Below, in pieces: positions 19,401 to 29,500 of a stretch of DNA of 64,000 nucleotides. How positions within the stretch are numbered: position 1 is the stretch's first letter; every line of letters begins with the position of its first letter. The notes under the pieces were generated by a model. The model was not told the DNA's origin and searched no databases. It worked only from the letters and a program-made list of their open reading frames with translations. Origin of the DNA: Bacteroidales bacterium (GTDB taxonomy: Bacteria > Bacteroidota > Bacteroidia > Bacteroidales > UBA1715); contig JADKDL010000013.1 in the NCBI GenBank assembly GCA_016714605.1, forward strand, positions 1 to 64,000. The letters are read 5' to 3'. A program made the position numbers and the translations under genes.

Positions 19401-22400
19401 ATCTATTACAGGGTAAATTATACCGTGTTACCAGAAGAGCTTCTGGTTTCGCCTACTTCGTTGTTCATTGGTGGTGTTCTCTTGGGACAGTCGAGTTCTT
19501 CAAAAATCACATTGTTTAATAACAGTAAAGCAATTATAAAAATTGACTCAGTTACTGTTGACAAACCATTTACATCTTCAACCATCAATGGCATATCTAT
19601 TTTACCGGGTTTATCAAGATATGTTGATGTGAGTATTAAAGCAACAGAAAAAATAATGTATTCAGGTAGTGCTAATGTATTTACAAGTGATGGAAAAAAA
19701 TACACTATTTCTGTCTCTGCCGAGGGTATAGAAAAACCTTATGCAGTTACAAATATGCTTCCTGTAGACAGTGCAATAGATCTTTCTAAACCATTAAATT
19801 TTTCATGGGCGCCTGCTTTAGATGCAAAGAATTATACTATTCTAATAGCTAATTCAGATAGCACTAAAAAAATTGAATTAAAGAATATTACCGGAATATC
19901 CTATAGCTATATCGGTCATGAATTGGCATATGGAGAAACCTATACTTGGCAGGTTATTTCACATAATTATCAGTATTCAACTCCTAGTGTGGTTCAAAGC
20001 TTTACGCTTCGTGAATTGCCCGATTTGATTGTTTCGTCAATAACAGTTCCAAAAATAGCATTCTCCGGTAGATCAACAGAAATACAATGGCAGGTTGATA
20101 ATGTTGGAATAGACAAGACAATAGATAATTGGTTCGATTATGCATATCTGTCACTCGATACAATTTTTCATTCTCAATTTGATATTTATTTAGGTGGATT
20201 ATCTAACGTTACGTATCTTGAAAAAGGAGAGTCTTACAACCAGATACATGAATTTACATTGCCTAACGGTATATCAGGCAATTATTATGTAATCGTAAAA
20301 ACGAATGCAAGAGCTAATATGCCAGAGTTAAATGTGAATAATAATAGTCTTGTTTCTGATACTACGTTATTCATTGATCTTACACCTCCACCAGATTTGC
20401 GAGTTTTCAGCATTTCAGTACCTGACATATTGTTCAGTGGGCAAGAAGCTACTATTCAATGGAATGTAAAAAATTATGGTTCTGGTCCTACAGCAGAAAA
20501 TGTTTGGATAGATAATATTTATATTTCTGATACAACAGAATGGGCTGCTGGATATTGGAAACAATTGGATGTTGTGCAACATACCGGAATTATTGCTTCT
20601 GACAGCAGTTATACGGTTACTACAAATATCAAAATACCTGAGTCTATAACAGGAAATTATTTTATTCATATTTTCACCGATTCAAGATCACAGGTATATG
20701 AACATGCTTCGGAACAGAATAATACCAAAGCAAGTAGTGCAATGCAGGTGATATTAACACCTCCGGCTGATTTGGTGGTAAGCGAAATTGCCGTATCAAA
20801 ATTGGCTGCTGCCACTGGTGACACAATAACTGTTGAATGGGTTGTTAATAATGAAGGTGGTTCTGCAACCAAAGCAAATTGGTACGATGGTATTTACCTT
20901 TTACCTCTTGCGGAAACTGACCCTGCAAAAGCTGTAAAAGTTGGTGAGTTTTTACATAGTAACTCATTGGAATTAGGTAACTTTGCCTCTTGCTCTAAAA
21001 ATATCATTATACCAAATAGTGTAAAAGGAATTAACAAATTATTTGTAAAGACAGATATTAGCAATGCAATAGACGAATTGGATCAAGAGTCTAACAACAC
21101 CTCTGATAATAAGAATATTGATATTCTTTATTCAGATTTTGTGATTACCAATTGTACTAAAGATGATACGGTAAGTTCTGGCGATTCTACTCTTATAAGT
21201 TTCTATTTGAAAAATATTGGAAACGGAGTAAATAAAATAAAAAATGTACAAGTAATTCTTGGATTGTCTAATAAAAATTATTTTGACAAAACAGCTCAAG
21301 TTTTTGCAGAATTATTTGTTTCTCCATTGATATCGCCTAGTGATTCTGTGCTTGTTACAGTTAAAGCAAAACTACCTGATGGTGTTTATGGAATAAAAAA
21401 ACTGTTGATAGTTGCCGACAATAAAAACGATATTTACGAAGGCGATTTTGATAATAACAATACATTATTTACCGACATTGCTATTAATCTGAACCGATGG
21501 GTAGATTTATCAACAACTGAAATTAATAATGCTGATACTATAAAAGCTGGAAGTACTTCTGATGTTTCTTATACAATCAAAAACATTGGGAATAGAGATT
21601 TAATTGCAGATAAGTTCATAAGTAAACTTTATTTAATTGAAAAAGATCGTATTTCTTGTGGTATAGCTTGTGGAACAGAATTGATGACAATAACGAAGAG
21701 TGTTTCTTTAGCAGTTGGAGATTCTTTGATTGATTCTTTGCAGATTACAATTCCTAATATTACTACTGCAGGCAATTATGTATTTTATTTAGTCTTAGAT
21801 GTTCAAAATTCTATTTTTGAGCACTTAGGTGAAAACAATAATGTGCAATACAACTCTGTATTTATCGATAAAATACCGGTCGATTTTCTTGTTGATTCTG
21901 TAGATGCTTCTACCGAAATGTGGTCGAGCAAAATAGCGAATTTCTCATGGAGAGTTACGAATATTGGAACCACAGGAACAATTGCAACTACATGGAATGA
22001 TGCAGTTTATTTATCTAAAGACTCCGTTTTTGGCAATGATGATATTCTAATTGCAAAAATGAAACATGCAGGTCGACTATTTGCAAAAGAAAGTTACACT
22101 GTTAATGCAAATTTAACTATTCCAAATGGTGTAAACGGCGACTATCACGTGTTTGTTTTTTCTGATATTGATTATTTGACGAGCGATAATGATTATTCGA
22201 ATAATTACGATTTCAAACGTAATAGTATTACGAATTTTGTAGAAAAGGTTAAAATTAATCTATCGCCTTCTCCCGATCTTGAAGTTATTAAGCTAGTAAA
22301 TACAAATACTGCTGTTGCCGGTCAACCTTTGAAAATTGAATATATTGTAAAAAATTCTGGGGAAGCTGCTGCTAGCGAGTCGAGTTGGACAGATAAATTC

Positions 22401-24257
22401 TATCTTTCAACTAAAACAGGAATTTTTGAAATTGATTACAGAGACTTTTATGTTGGTAGTTATACAAGAATAGATTCTCTAAAAGCAGATGACTCTTACA
22501 CTGTTTCTATTGAATTAAATATTCCACTTACTGCTACCGGTAACTATCTGCTTGTTGCAATTACCGACAAGGATAATAAAATATATGAGCATAATGCAGA
22601 AGGCAATAATACACTTGTTTCTCCATTAGAAATTCAACTGCCACCACCATCAGATTTGGTTGTAAATGAAGTAACAGCACCCCTAAAAGCTGTTGCAGGA
22701 GAATCTGTAACTATTGGATGGACTGTTCAAAACATTGGTGAAAACCCTGCTCAAGGATACAAAAAAGACATTGTTTATCTTTCAAAAGATTCTATTATTG
22801 ATGATTCTGATATTGTTTTCGGAATTCAATCAAACTGGATAAATCTTGCACCATCAGGTATTACTTCAAATAGTATGACAGCCAGATTGCTTAATGCTTC
22901 AGCTGGATATTATAATGTAATTGTAAAGACCGATGTTCTTGATAACATTTACGAATTGAGTGATACTAATAATGCAACAGTTTCTTTAGTAAAACTATTT
23001 GTTGATGTTAAGTCTATTGGAATAAATGATTCAATTACTGATAAATTAGAAAATGATATAGAGTTGTATTATAAAATTACTGTTACCAAAGAAATGGCTG
23101 GTGAAACAGTTCTTTTAAAACTCTATGGAGATGATTTAAATGCACTAAACGAACTTTATGTAAAATATGATGAAATGCCTTCTAGATCAAGTCATGATTA
23201 TTCATACAGTAACCTGTTTAGTGGGTCGCAAGAAATCATCCTGCCCGATTTATTGGAAGGTACCTATTATATTCTCATTATTGGAAATAACATAGCAGGA
23301 ACCATTCAGGATATAAGTTTATCAACAAAAGTTATGAAGTTTGAATTGCTTTCTATAAATAATGATATAGCCGGAAATTCAGGAAAAGTTACGGTTAAAC
23401 TAACAGGGGCTAAATTTACTCCAAATATGGATGTAATGTTGCAGCTAAGCGGAACAAGCTTAACAAATCAAAACAATCCTAATATTACATACCGCAAGTT
23501 TTATGTACCAACCGAAGCTGTAAATGATAGTATTTATTTTACAATTTGGGAGAATAATAAAATTAATAGTATGTATATAAATTCAGGAGCTACTGCTACT
23601 GAAAGCAATGCTGATTTCAAAATTATTGGTCCTTTTTCGAAAGATACAATCATAGGTATGCCATTGCATTTTGCAGGTAATTACTTCGTCACTATAAATG
23701 TTGATAAAGTATTGTCAGAAGATTTAGGTTTGCAGATTAATAAACCAACTCTTGTTGAAATGAAAAACATACCATATAATTATGCTCCTGAACTAATTGT
23801 AGCCGATGAGGTTTATTTCCTAAATACTACTGTAGTATTTGCGACTTTCAATCTTAAAAACGCTGAACTGGGCAAATATCATGTTCATTTAAACAATCAT
23901 AAAGAGTACTTTATAGGAAATAACATGTTTGAGATTGAAAATGCACTGCCTGAAGATTTGCAAATAAATGTTGTATATCCGAGTTCTATGCGAACCAATT
24001 CAATGGCGTCTGTGAAAATTGAGTATAAAAATACCGGAAATACCGATATTAAAGCTCCTTATATAGTTGTTGAGAGTTTTGCAGGTGCACCTATTTCAGA
24101 AACTATTGAAGGTTTGAGTGAGCGTAATACTAAATTAGAAATTGGATTACAACATCCTCAAGAACCTAAGAGTGTTTTACGTCCGGGCGCTTATGGAACC
24201 AAAACTATTTATATTCAAAGTAGTAGTCAGATAAGTATTGGGGTATCTAAAAAATAG
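13461..24257 (+). CDS. Giant secreted protein: choice-of-anchor, LamG and CARDB repeats
   Basis: The coding frame continues from about 13410; the TTG at 13461 is not a real start. There are about 3600 residues in this part and about 4060 with the two upstream fragments. Order: ASH/choice-of-anchor-D repeat (1-105). Then come two 'TGLPY ... FDG ... CVG ... GFTxGN' domains, each with a LamG domain inserted between CVG and the W-K-D strand (about 157-372 and 695-885). These are followed by many Ig-like ASH repeats (to about 2100), one of them with a third inserted LamG (about 1420-1610). Next are eight CARDB-type repeats (about 2183-3170, each starting like PPDLRVFSISVP and containing W/Y-x-V-x-N-x-G), then a pre-peptidase-C-like and Ig-like end. 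No T9SS sorting domain is visible at the C-terminus, which stops inside what looks like another Ig-like domain. It is probably a long surface stalk or adhesin with glycan-binding heads. It is followed after 32 bases by the next secreted protein gene. Confidence 0.8.
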   Translation: MPYATTNIFVSPTQLEYGNILVGNSQKESFFIINTGNKVLNVTGITSSSSNFTINTTTPFSLAQGENKEVVVTFTPTENANYSTQIQIANNDELKTVTLTGTGIQGHFTPVAATGKPYSVIIEDVEIEGIQPTPNDQIGVFDGNLCVGTSLLSYSSDVLQFDGAGDYVVTPNMKSYFPTESLTLEIWFKADAAGVIVSENGNTTPSSGWYDSQLEILSTGEVKVSVWNVPSISLGKVEFGTWHHIALSYNDATNTLSGFLDGVKSTNESIAERSSPWESGYDLHYQLGAGQGTNMGSGAYLKGQVDEFRVWNYARTESEIRSSMLRSLSSSDSRLVGYWTLEQGKLANNSSYTGALVASGNAMTIASNCPVGSKNLLITTWEKDAGMGLPGFTVGNPISFKVYTTVFGNTVELDAVATFLKGNGTFGNGSYTVATLSANLGKAPLLSIPISKLNVGQIKMNDTITNSFYIYNKGTAPLELTFINPVANFKADLSSATIPVADSVKVTVTFTSTTMGNKVGVFQIVSNDPLAELTNIQLEGFVLPEGVPNIDISTSSLTFGTITKGEHMALTFNVINNGTAPLNITNITSSSGIFTVSDKTFTLQNTNDNKEITVNFNPIQKGFTSTVITITSNAGTRMVTAYGIATDGHFQSVAQTGLPYSIVVSGNNLSDYLQAGDEIAVFDGSKCVGKSEMTLTGHSLYTPASNDYMTIPAISLPAAYTIEAWVKFPLPSTSDGWRTLCQNGGNHHHIIFSSDGQLGIYNGGFYTSGYNANTLQGWNHISAVASGTTTQFYVNGKLVGTSATKEINPLNYLGNYVGGGQNVGTVDEFRVWNYARSQNEIAQTLHSSISESMNGLIANYTFNYGAENQANPSQIGTLNNTASITGEPALALQENIQIVAWQKDDKQGYDGFTSGNPITFKVWSKINGFQSEFAANAQFIVGDGTFGFGSMSVVELDFITPIISVNPQEIFKALAEPDSTTVSFDITNNGLGMLQFTLEEVVDSLWLELGIISDSVLPGETLTIPVKLNSTGLLNGVHFNKIRILNNSIDSPVYEIGVRINVTGKGEIATTPDKVDFDSVLIDKTVSQQLTIKNIGTKEIIVDSIKLYNGSEFKLGTLSTPFTLKPADQKILTISFSPDSSGIRTDSLLIYSEGGVKNILISGFCMTPPKVVVNKVLIKGNYAAEYSYTDTILIINKGIADLEFSLKNSVPWLSFKTESGVVKQSDTAIVEINISTYDLIAQPYSGNFTLITNDPEKPTISFSVDIKVSGQPELVADDFHQLGEVIIDQVVYSTYIIKNTGADTLKISELAMQATGFEITNAVLPIIIPPKKQDTLNFTFAPTEVKSYSAVLAITSNDLSQSPYNVAITGEGLPVPPEIYIASDTLIFETSDGETLTKNFSVGNRGGQDLVYEIGNATNSGKAITLDGVKDYVSVIINNSIAPKDEITIEAWIKPTEIKNTYSVVSKEGSTQSFNLKLINGKLSLFINGKQILTSSAIIKLNELQHIAASYDGFYASLFYNGTKISEAQLTISPNTENVRIGRSFGGEFFKGTIDEVRIWNVARNDQAIEKYKNIKVSTNSANLVLYFDFETIANNVFIDNSLYKNKGTIYGNVLNSNSTVSLNSFFSFNPLVGSVLGDENQDIEVTCNSELIPEGTYYAFGKITSNDKSDSVVFKPIKLIHTGTVAVNIAKDTVRFKPTYQTSSDTSFITLENTGTAPLVVSNITFSDLAFSAKKSDYIIPAFSGKLIPIFFGPSLAKEYIGEMQLTINVAGNETVTIPLKGIGVKPPIIELSSKSMSVQTEYLKSIDSSLTIYNTGSGILEYNFVSDQVSWLTFDPAFGNIAAGDSVTINLIFDPSVAGGIYTANIILNSNALNEKITTIAMQYTVIGAKLSLSPEMLTDTTTIGELITDTLIIQNVGPEPLSYSLLEYSYWMSLSKIAGIVLPNSSEKIIVTFDPNVTAATYSYDINIKTNDVNAKSIYYRVNYTVLPEELLVSPTSLFIGGVLLGQSSSSKITLFNNSKAIIKIDSVTVDKPFTSSTINGISILPGLSRYVDVSIKATEKIMYSGSANVFTSDGKKYTISVSAEGIEKPYAVTNMLPVDSAIDLSKPLNFSWAPALDAKNYTILIANSDSTKKIELKNITGISYSYIGHELAYGETYTWQVISHNYQYSTPSVVQSFTLRELPDLIVSSITVPKIAFSGRSTEIQWQVDNVGIDKTIDNWFDYAYLSLDTIFHSQFDIYLGGLSNVTYLEKGESYNQIHEFTLPNGISGNYYVIVKTNARANMPELNVNNNSLVSDTTLFIDLTPPPDLRVFSISVPDILFSGQEATIQWNVKNYGSGPTAENVWIDNIYISDTTEWAAGYWKQLDVVQHTGIIASDSSYTVTTNIKIPESITGNYFIHIFTDSRSQVYEHASEQNNTKASSAMQVILTPPADLVVSEIAVSKLAAATGDTITVEWVVNNEGGSATKANWYDGIYLLPLAETDPAKAVKVGEFLHSNSLELGNFASCSKNIIIPNSVKGINKLFVKTDISNAIDELDQESNNTSDNKNIDILYSDFVITNCTKDDTVSSGDSTLISFYLKNIGNGVNKIKNVQVILGLSNKNYFDKTAQVFAELFVSPLISPSDSVLVTVKAKLPDGVYGIKKLLIVADNKNDIYEGDFDNNNTLFTDIAINLNRWVDLSTTEINNADTIKAGSTSDVSYTIKNIGNRDLIADKFISKLYLIEKDRISCGIACGTELMTITKSVSLAVGDSLIDSLQITIPNITTAGNYVFYLVLDVQNSIFEHLGENNNVQYNSVFIDKIPVDFLVDSVDASTEMWSSKIANFSWRVTNIGTTGTIATTWNDAVYLSKDSVFGNDDILIAKMKHAGRLFAKESYTVNANLTIPNGVNGDYHVFVFSDIDYLTSDNDYSNNYDFKRNSITNFVEKVKINLSPSPDLEVIKLVNTNTAVAGQPLKIEYIVKNSGEAAASESSWTDKFYLSTKTGIFEIDYRDFYVGSYTRIDSLKADDSYTVSIELNIPLTATGNYLLVAITDKDNKIYEHNAEGNNTLVSPLEIQLPPPSDLVVNEVTAPLKAVAGESVTIGWTVQNIGENPAQGYKKDIVYLSKDSIIDDSDIVFGIQSNWINLAPSGITSNSMTARLLNASAGYYNVIVKTDVLDNIYELSDTNNATVSLVKLFVDVKSIGINDSITDKLENDIELYYKITVTKEMAGETVLLKLYGDDLNALNELYVKYDEMPSRSSHDYSYSNLFSGSQEIILPDLLEGTYYILIIGNNIAGTIQDISLSTKVMKFELLSINNDIAGNSGKVTVKLTGAKFTPNMDVMLQLSGTSLTNQNNPNITYRKFYVPTEAVNDSIYFTIWENNKINSMYINSGATATESNADFKIIGPFSKDTIIGMPLHFAGNYFVTINVDKVLSEDLGLQINKPTLVEMKNIPYNYAPELIVADEVYFLNTTVVFATFNLKNAELGKYHVHLNNHKEYFIGNNMFEIENALPEDLQINVVYPSSMRTNSMASVKIEYKNTGNTDIKAPYIVVESFAGAPISETIEGLSERNTKLEIGLQHPQEPKSVLRPGAYGTKTIYIQSSSQISIGVSKK

Positions 24258-24289
24258 AGAACTGTATTATAAAAATAGAAATTATAAAT

Positions 24290-25489
24290 ATGAAAAAAAT
24301 TCAATATATAGCGATAGTAATATGTCTAGCCTTTAATATATCGGTTTTAAAGGCAGAGACAAATTGTAATTATACCCCTGGAAAGAGCCATATATATATG
24401 TGCTCGGCAGAAGGTGTAACTATAGGTGGTACGCTTTCCGGCTGTGGAGCTTATCCGGAGTGGTCTCCAACTACAGGTCTTGAAAATCCATATTCCGTTC
24501 AGACAAAAGCAAAGCCAACTTCTACAACGGTTTATACTTTGAAAATTTATGACGATGAGTTGAATCTTGTAGCTACACAATCGGTAACTGTTGAAGTAGA
24601 TAAATCAAAAATTGTTGAAGAGATATTATCAAGTCCCGAATGTTGTTTTGCTAGAGGCGAGGGACTCAATACGTCTAATCTTAATATTACGACTGTTCCT
24701 CCAGGACTTGAAGAAAATATTAAAATAGAGCCTTCATCAGTACCTGCAGGTGTAGGTTCACCTTATAATGTACCAGTAACTTTGACAAATACTTGTGGTG
24801 ATGAATCATTGAAAAAGAACATTTCAATATCGGCTGTTGATGAGGATGTTGAAGCAAGTTTGGGTACTAAATATATTGACATTGATGAGTTAGTTAAAAA
24901 AATAGATGAAACATTAGATAAAATTTTTGGAGTCGTTGAAGATTTACCAAAGGGTCCTTGTGAGGCTAAAGCAAGTAAAACCAATGGATTAAAGGTATCA
25001 TTATATAAAAAATGTTGCAAAAAAAATACATCTTGCACTGGTATTGTTGATGGTATGAAAGTTAGTGGTTCTGTAGGTGTTACAGGTTCTTTTAGTTGTT
25101 CTTTTGATATTCCTTATGCTAATGTTCCTTACATATCGACATTTTATGTTTCAGCAGGTATATCTGCTTCTGTTTCTGCGGCAGTAGATTATAAATATGA
25201 ATGCGCTCAGAATGAATTTTGTGTTTCAATTAAACCATCCGCATCTTTAGAAATCAAAGCTGGCTATAAAGCACTTGATGGGTATTTAATTGATGCAAAT
25301 ATTGAATCTGTAGTGGGAGTAGAAATTAAAAATTTACCGCAGTGGTGTCCTATTGGAAACCCAGCTCCATCTAATGCTCAGATTTGTGTTAATGTCACTC
25401 TTGAAGGAACTGTTACCTTATTGTCAGGGGTGGTTACAGAAGGTTTTAGTTACAAATTGATACAAGATAAATGTAAATACTTAGATTAA
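24290..25489 (+). CDS. Secreted cysteine-rich protein of unknown function
   Basis: A 399-residue protein with a clear signal peptide (IAIVICLAFNISVLKA, cleavage near residue 22). The mature N-terminus (about 23-105) resembles the Ig-like segment often seen in Bacteroidota secreted proteins (GKSHIYMCSAEGVTIGG, YPEWSPTTGLENPYS, TSTTVYTLKI). The remainder has several Cys pairs (ECCFARGEG, KKCCKKNTSC) and a serine/valine-rich beta region (SAGISASVSAAVDY) with no family that I recognise. There is no T9SS sorting domain and no lipobox. It lies 32 bases after the giant gene and 9 bases before the next, so the four plus-strand genes 12080-31180 are probably one operon. It may accompany the giant protein at the surface (inference). 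Confidence 0.65.
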   Translation: MKKIQYIAIVICLAFNISVLKAETNCNYTPGKSHIYMCSAEGVTIGGTLSGCGAYPEWSPTTGLENPYSVQTKAKPTSTTVYTLKIYDDELNLVATQSVTVEVDKSKIVEEILSSPECCFARGEGLNTSNLNITTVPPGLEENIKIEPSSVPAGVGSPYNVPVTLTNTCGDESLKKNISISAVDEDVEASLGTKYIDIDELVKKIDETLDKIFGVVEDLPKGPCEAKASKTNGLKVSLYKKCCKKNTSCTGIVDGMKVSGSVGVTGSFSCSFDIPYANVPYISTFYVSAGISASVSAAVDYKYECAQNEFCVSIKPSASLEIKAGYKALDGYLIDANIESVVGVEIKNLPQWCPIGNPAPSNAQICVNVTLEGTVTLLSGVVTEGFSYKLIQDKCKYLD

Positions 25490-25498
25490 TAATTAGAA

Positions 25499-26572
25499 AT
25501 GATAAAAAAAATCAAAATATCAATATTTTTCATTTTAATAAGCCTAATTTCTTGGGCTCAGCTTGGTTATGAATATAAACCAATAGACTTGTTCATTTCT
25601 ATTCCCGATACTATTCCAAATGTATTGGACGATGACAAAAACCATATATTTGAATGTAACTACTATCAGTATGATTTTAAAGGAATGATTAATACTTCTG
25701 ATAATAAGTGGATTGTGAATGAGACTACCTGTAAGGATATTCATAAAGGCAATTTTCCTTTTTTCCAGTTTTGCGAACTTATTGATGTTTATAAATCGGC
25801 TAAAGAAAATAAATTACTTTCAATATACACCAGTGAATCGGCTCAGGTTTTTGCTAAAATATTTGAAAAGATTGAAGCAAAAGAACGATTTTTTGCAGTT
25901 TCAAAAACTGTAAATCAGTTTGAAATCGAGGCTATTCTGGAAACAGACTATGGTATGAAAGTTTTTGTAAAGCTTAATGATAATAGTAAGAGTTTACCTT
26001 ACTATTTGAAGTTGGAAAATGGAGAATATAAATTTTATGCAACTCATGATTCCCTAGTTTCAAGTGTCAATGTTCTATTGGGTTTCTACTTTCTCAAAGC
26101 AAATGAAATTCAAGTAGCTGGAGATATTGATAAGGATGGAAAGTTTAACAGAATTGATAATTGTCCGTGTACAAAAAATGTACTTCAAAAGAATAGCGAT
26201 AGTGATAAGTTTGGAGATGAGTGTGATAATTGCCCACTTGTAGGTAATAACTCGCAAGAAGACTCTGATAAAGACGGAGTTGGTGATAAATGCGATAATT
26301 GTATTTCGAGTACCAATCCTGACCAGTTAAATAACGATGGTGACCTATTTGGCAACAAATGCGATAACTGTCCGGAAATGAAAAATGATGATCAGAAAGA
26401 TACTGACAACGATAAGGTAGGAGATGTTTGTGATAATTGTAAAGAAATATCGAATACTAATCAAAAAGATACTGATGCTGATGGCTTTGGCGATGCTTGC
26501 GACACATGTCCGGACAAACCCAATAAAGATCAGAAAATAGATTGTAATAAAATTAAAACCAAAGAGAAGTAA
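25499..26572 (+). CDS. Secreted protein with thrombospondin type 3 calcium-binding repeats
   Basis: A 357-residue protein. The signal peptide is ISIFFILISLISWAQ (residues 6-20). The N-terminal part (about 21-200) is of unknown fold. From about 202 the sequence is a run of thrombospondin type 3 repeats: D-x-D-x-D-G-x-x-x-x-x-D-N-C-P, for example DIDKDGKFNRIDNCP, DSDKDGVGDKCDNC, DTDNDKVGDVCDNC and DTDADGFGDACDTCP. Such repeats wrap calcium ions and act as rigid linkers, commonly between an outer-membrane or secreted head and OmpA-type anchors. Here no anchor follows: the protein ends with a short lysine-rich tail. It sits in the run of secreted genes, 9 bases after the previous one and 21 bases before the next. 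Confidence 0.8.
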   Translation: MIKKIKISIFFILISLISWAQLGYEYKPIDLFISIPDTIPNVLDDDKNHIFECNYYQYDFKGMINTSDNKWIVNETTCKDIHKGNFPFFQFCELIDVYKSAKENKLLSIYTSESAQVFAKIFEKIEAKERFFAVSKTVNQFEIEAILETDYGMKVFVKLNDNSKSLPYYLKLENGEYKFYATHDSLVSSVNVLLGFYFLKANEIQVAGDIDKDGKFNRIDNCPCTKNVLQKNSDSDKFGDECDNCPLVGNNSQEDSDKDGVGDKCDNCISSTNPDQLNNDGDLFGNKCDNCPEMKNDDQKDTDNDKVGDVCDNCKEISNTNQKDTDADGFGDACDTCPDKPNKDQKIDCNKIKTKEK

Positions 26573-26593
26573 TACATTTAAAACTGATAATAT

Positions 26594-29500
26594 ATGTTTC
26601 AAATAAATAATATTTCAAACCGACTTGTTAAAATTATAGCTATATTATTTCTTAATACTATAGTTTTTCAAGCATTTTCAGGTGTTGTAGTTGATGTAGA
26701 ACCAACTGCTTGTCAGTATGCAAAAGACGGAAAGATTACAGTAACTGCATCTGGCCCTTCGGGTACGTACACAATTACCTTAAGTGGTAACGGGAAGTAT
26801 GAAGAGGTGTCTGGAAATAGTGCAACATTTTCCGATTTAGGTATTGGTATATACACTATCTCTGTCAATACATCTCAAAGTTGCGATTTTTCAAAAAGTT
26901 ATCAAGTTAAAGCTGATCCTGATAAAATTAAAATAAACTTCGATGTAGAAAATGAAGTTTGTATGAAAGAAAACGGTTCAATAACTGCAAACGCTACTGG
27001 TTCGTCTATTGTAAGTTACAAGTGGAATACGGGCGATGAGGGTGCTACATTAAGCAACATTTCAGCTGGGTCATATTCAGTAACTGTTGAGGATGATAAT
27101 GGTTGCCAAAAGTCTGGTGGAGGATCTGTAGGCAGAGATAATATTGACTTTGTATTGGACTTTGATAGTGAAGATGTAACCTGCCATGGCGATAGCGACG
27201 GTAGTGCATCTGTTTCTGCTACTGATGCTTCTGGTCTTGGTGGCGGTTCATTTGAATATGAATGGTCAAACGGTGGTTCGGGGGCTAGCATTAGCGGTCT
27301 TGATGGTGGAGCATATTCTGTTACCGTTTCGTCTGACGAAGGTTGTGCAACTAGCGGTTCTGTTGGAGTAGGAGAGCCTTCGGAGCTTTCAATGAGCATT
27401 TCAGGTGGTGCATTTAATATATCTTTTTGTTCTAATGGTGGCCCACCAGAATTAACTCTAACCGGTGGAGCATCGGGAGGTACGCCTCCTTATAGCTATA
27501 GTCCTGCAAGTGCTCAAATGACTGTAAGTAGCTCTGGGCCTTATTCAATGAATGTAACAGACGACCATGGTTGTACCGATGATGCTACAACGTTTGTGTT
27601 CTTTGTCCCTATTGTTTGTTCACGAGATCCTAATGACATAGCAGGTCCTGCCGGTTATGGTGAAAAACAATATGTTGGAAAAAAAGAAACATTACCTTAT
27701 AAAATTAGATTTAAAAACGATCCTGAATTTGCTACAGCTCCGGCTCAGGTGGTTTATATAACTATGCCTATTGATGCTAGTTACGACATCTACTCACTCA
27801 GATTAACCGAGTTCGGGTTTGGGAGCTTTAGATTCCCAGTTGAGGTTGATAAACCGTATTATCGTACACAGGTTGATGTGTCAGATTCATTAGGAGTAAT
27901 TGTTGACTTAATTGCAGGTGTAGATGTTAGAAGGAGAGAGATTTTCTGGAGATTCTCTTCACTTGATCCAAAAACTAAACTTGCGCCTACCGATCCTCAA
28001 AAGGGGTTTCTGTTGGTAAATGACTCTTTAACTCATATTGGTGAAGGATATGTAGATTTTACTATTTCTCCTTATAAAACAGTTAAAACCGGCGATACAC
28101 TTGTTGCTAAGGCGGTAATTCAATTTGATGATAATGATACTATTCAAACAAATACTTGGGTAAATACCATTGATGCTTCCTTGCCGGAGAGCTCTATTAA
28201 AGATTTACCTTTGGTTTCTGCATCAGATTCTTTATTGATTTCAATAAGTGCTACCGATAATAACGAATCAGGGGTAAGTCATGTTGATGTGTATGTTTCT
28301 GTTAATGGAAATATTCCATTTCTATTTCAATCGCTCAATGCGGCCGATACAACTATAGTTTATGTGGGAGAGATTGGTAATTCTTATGGATTCTTTACTC
28401 TTGCAACCGACTTTACCGGTAATAGAGAAGCAATGAAAACTGTTGCTGAAGAAACGGTAACAATAAAGAACATTTTCATTACCGAGATAAACTCATCACT
28501 TTGTGCTGGAGATTCTGTATTATTTGCTAATTCATATCTTTATGAAAAAGGTATATATACCGATTCATTGCTCTCAATTGACGGCACAGACAGTCTTATT
28601 TATTTCAATCTAGAAGTTTACAACAAGTATTTGGTTGATGATACGGTTATTATATGTTCTAAAGATTCTATACTTATAGGGAATAAATATTACAATGAAA
28701 ACGGTATTTATATAGATAGTCTTGAAACAATATATGGTTGTGATAGTGTTATTAATATAAATCTTAAAGTTCTTGAGAAATTAGTTTACGAGCAAAATGT
28801 TATTATTTGCAAAGGAGATACCGTTTCAATAAATGATACTTTGGTTTCTGACAATTATTATGCTGTAGATTCTCTTGTTACCAAATCTGGTTGCGATAGT
28901 ATAATGGTTTATAAAGTAACGGTAAATCCTTCTTATATAATAGATACGAGCATTAGCATTTGTGAAGGCGATTCATATTTTGTTCAAGGTCTTTATCGTA
29001 CAGAATCTGGTATATATACCGATAGTCTTGAAGCAACATCAGGCTGCGATAGTATAATAGTTACCGAGTTGAATGTAAAACCTGCATCAGACACACTCCT
29101 AGATGAAGTATTGTGCATGGGCGATTCGATTCTGTTTGACGGCAAATATTTAACTGAAACAGGAGTGTATATTGATAGTTTACAAAACGCTTTAGGTTGC
29201 GATAGTATAGTAACGCTTTCGCTTAATGTGAATAAGTCGTGGCTTGCAGAAAGTGATGTAACTATTTGTTTTGGTAGCACTTATTTTATAAATGGCAAAG
29301 ACCAAACTGAAGCAGGAACATATACCGATAGTTTGGAAACAGTTACCGGTTGCGATAGTATCATAGTAGTACATTTGGCATTTACCGATAAATTCACCAA
29401 AGAAAAGTTGGTAAGTATCTGTAAAGGGGAGACCTATTTTGCCGAAGGTGCTGATCAAAAACTTACCGGAGAATACCGAGATACTATTTCTGGTGGAAAC

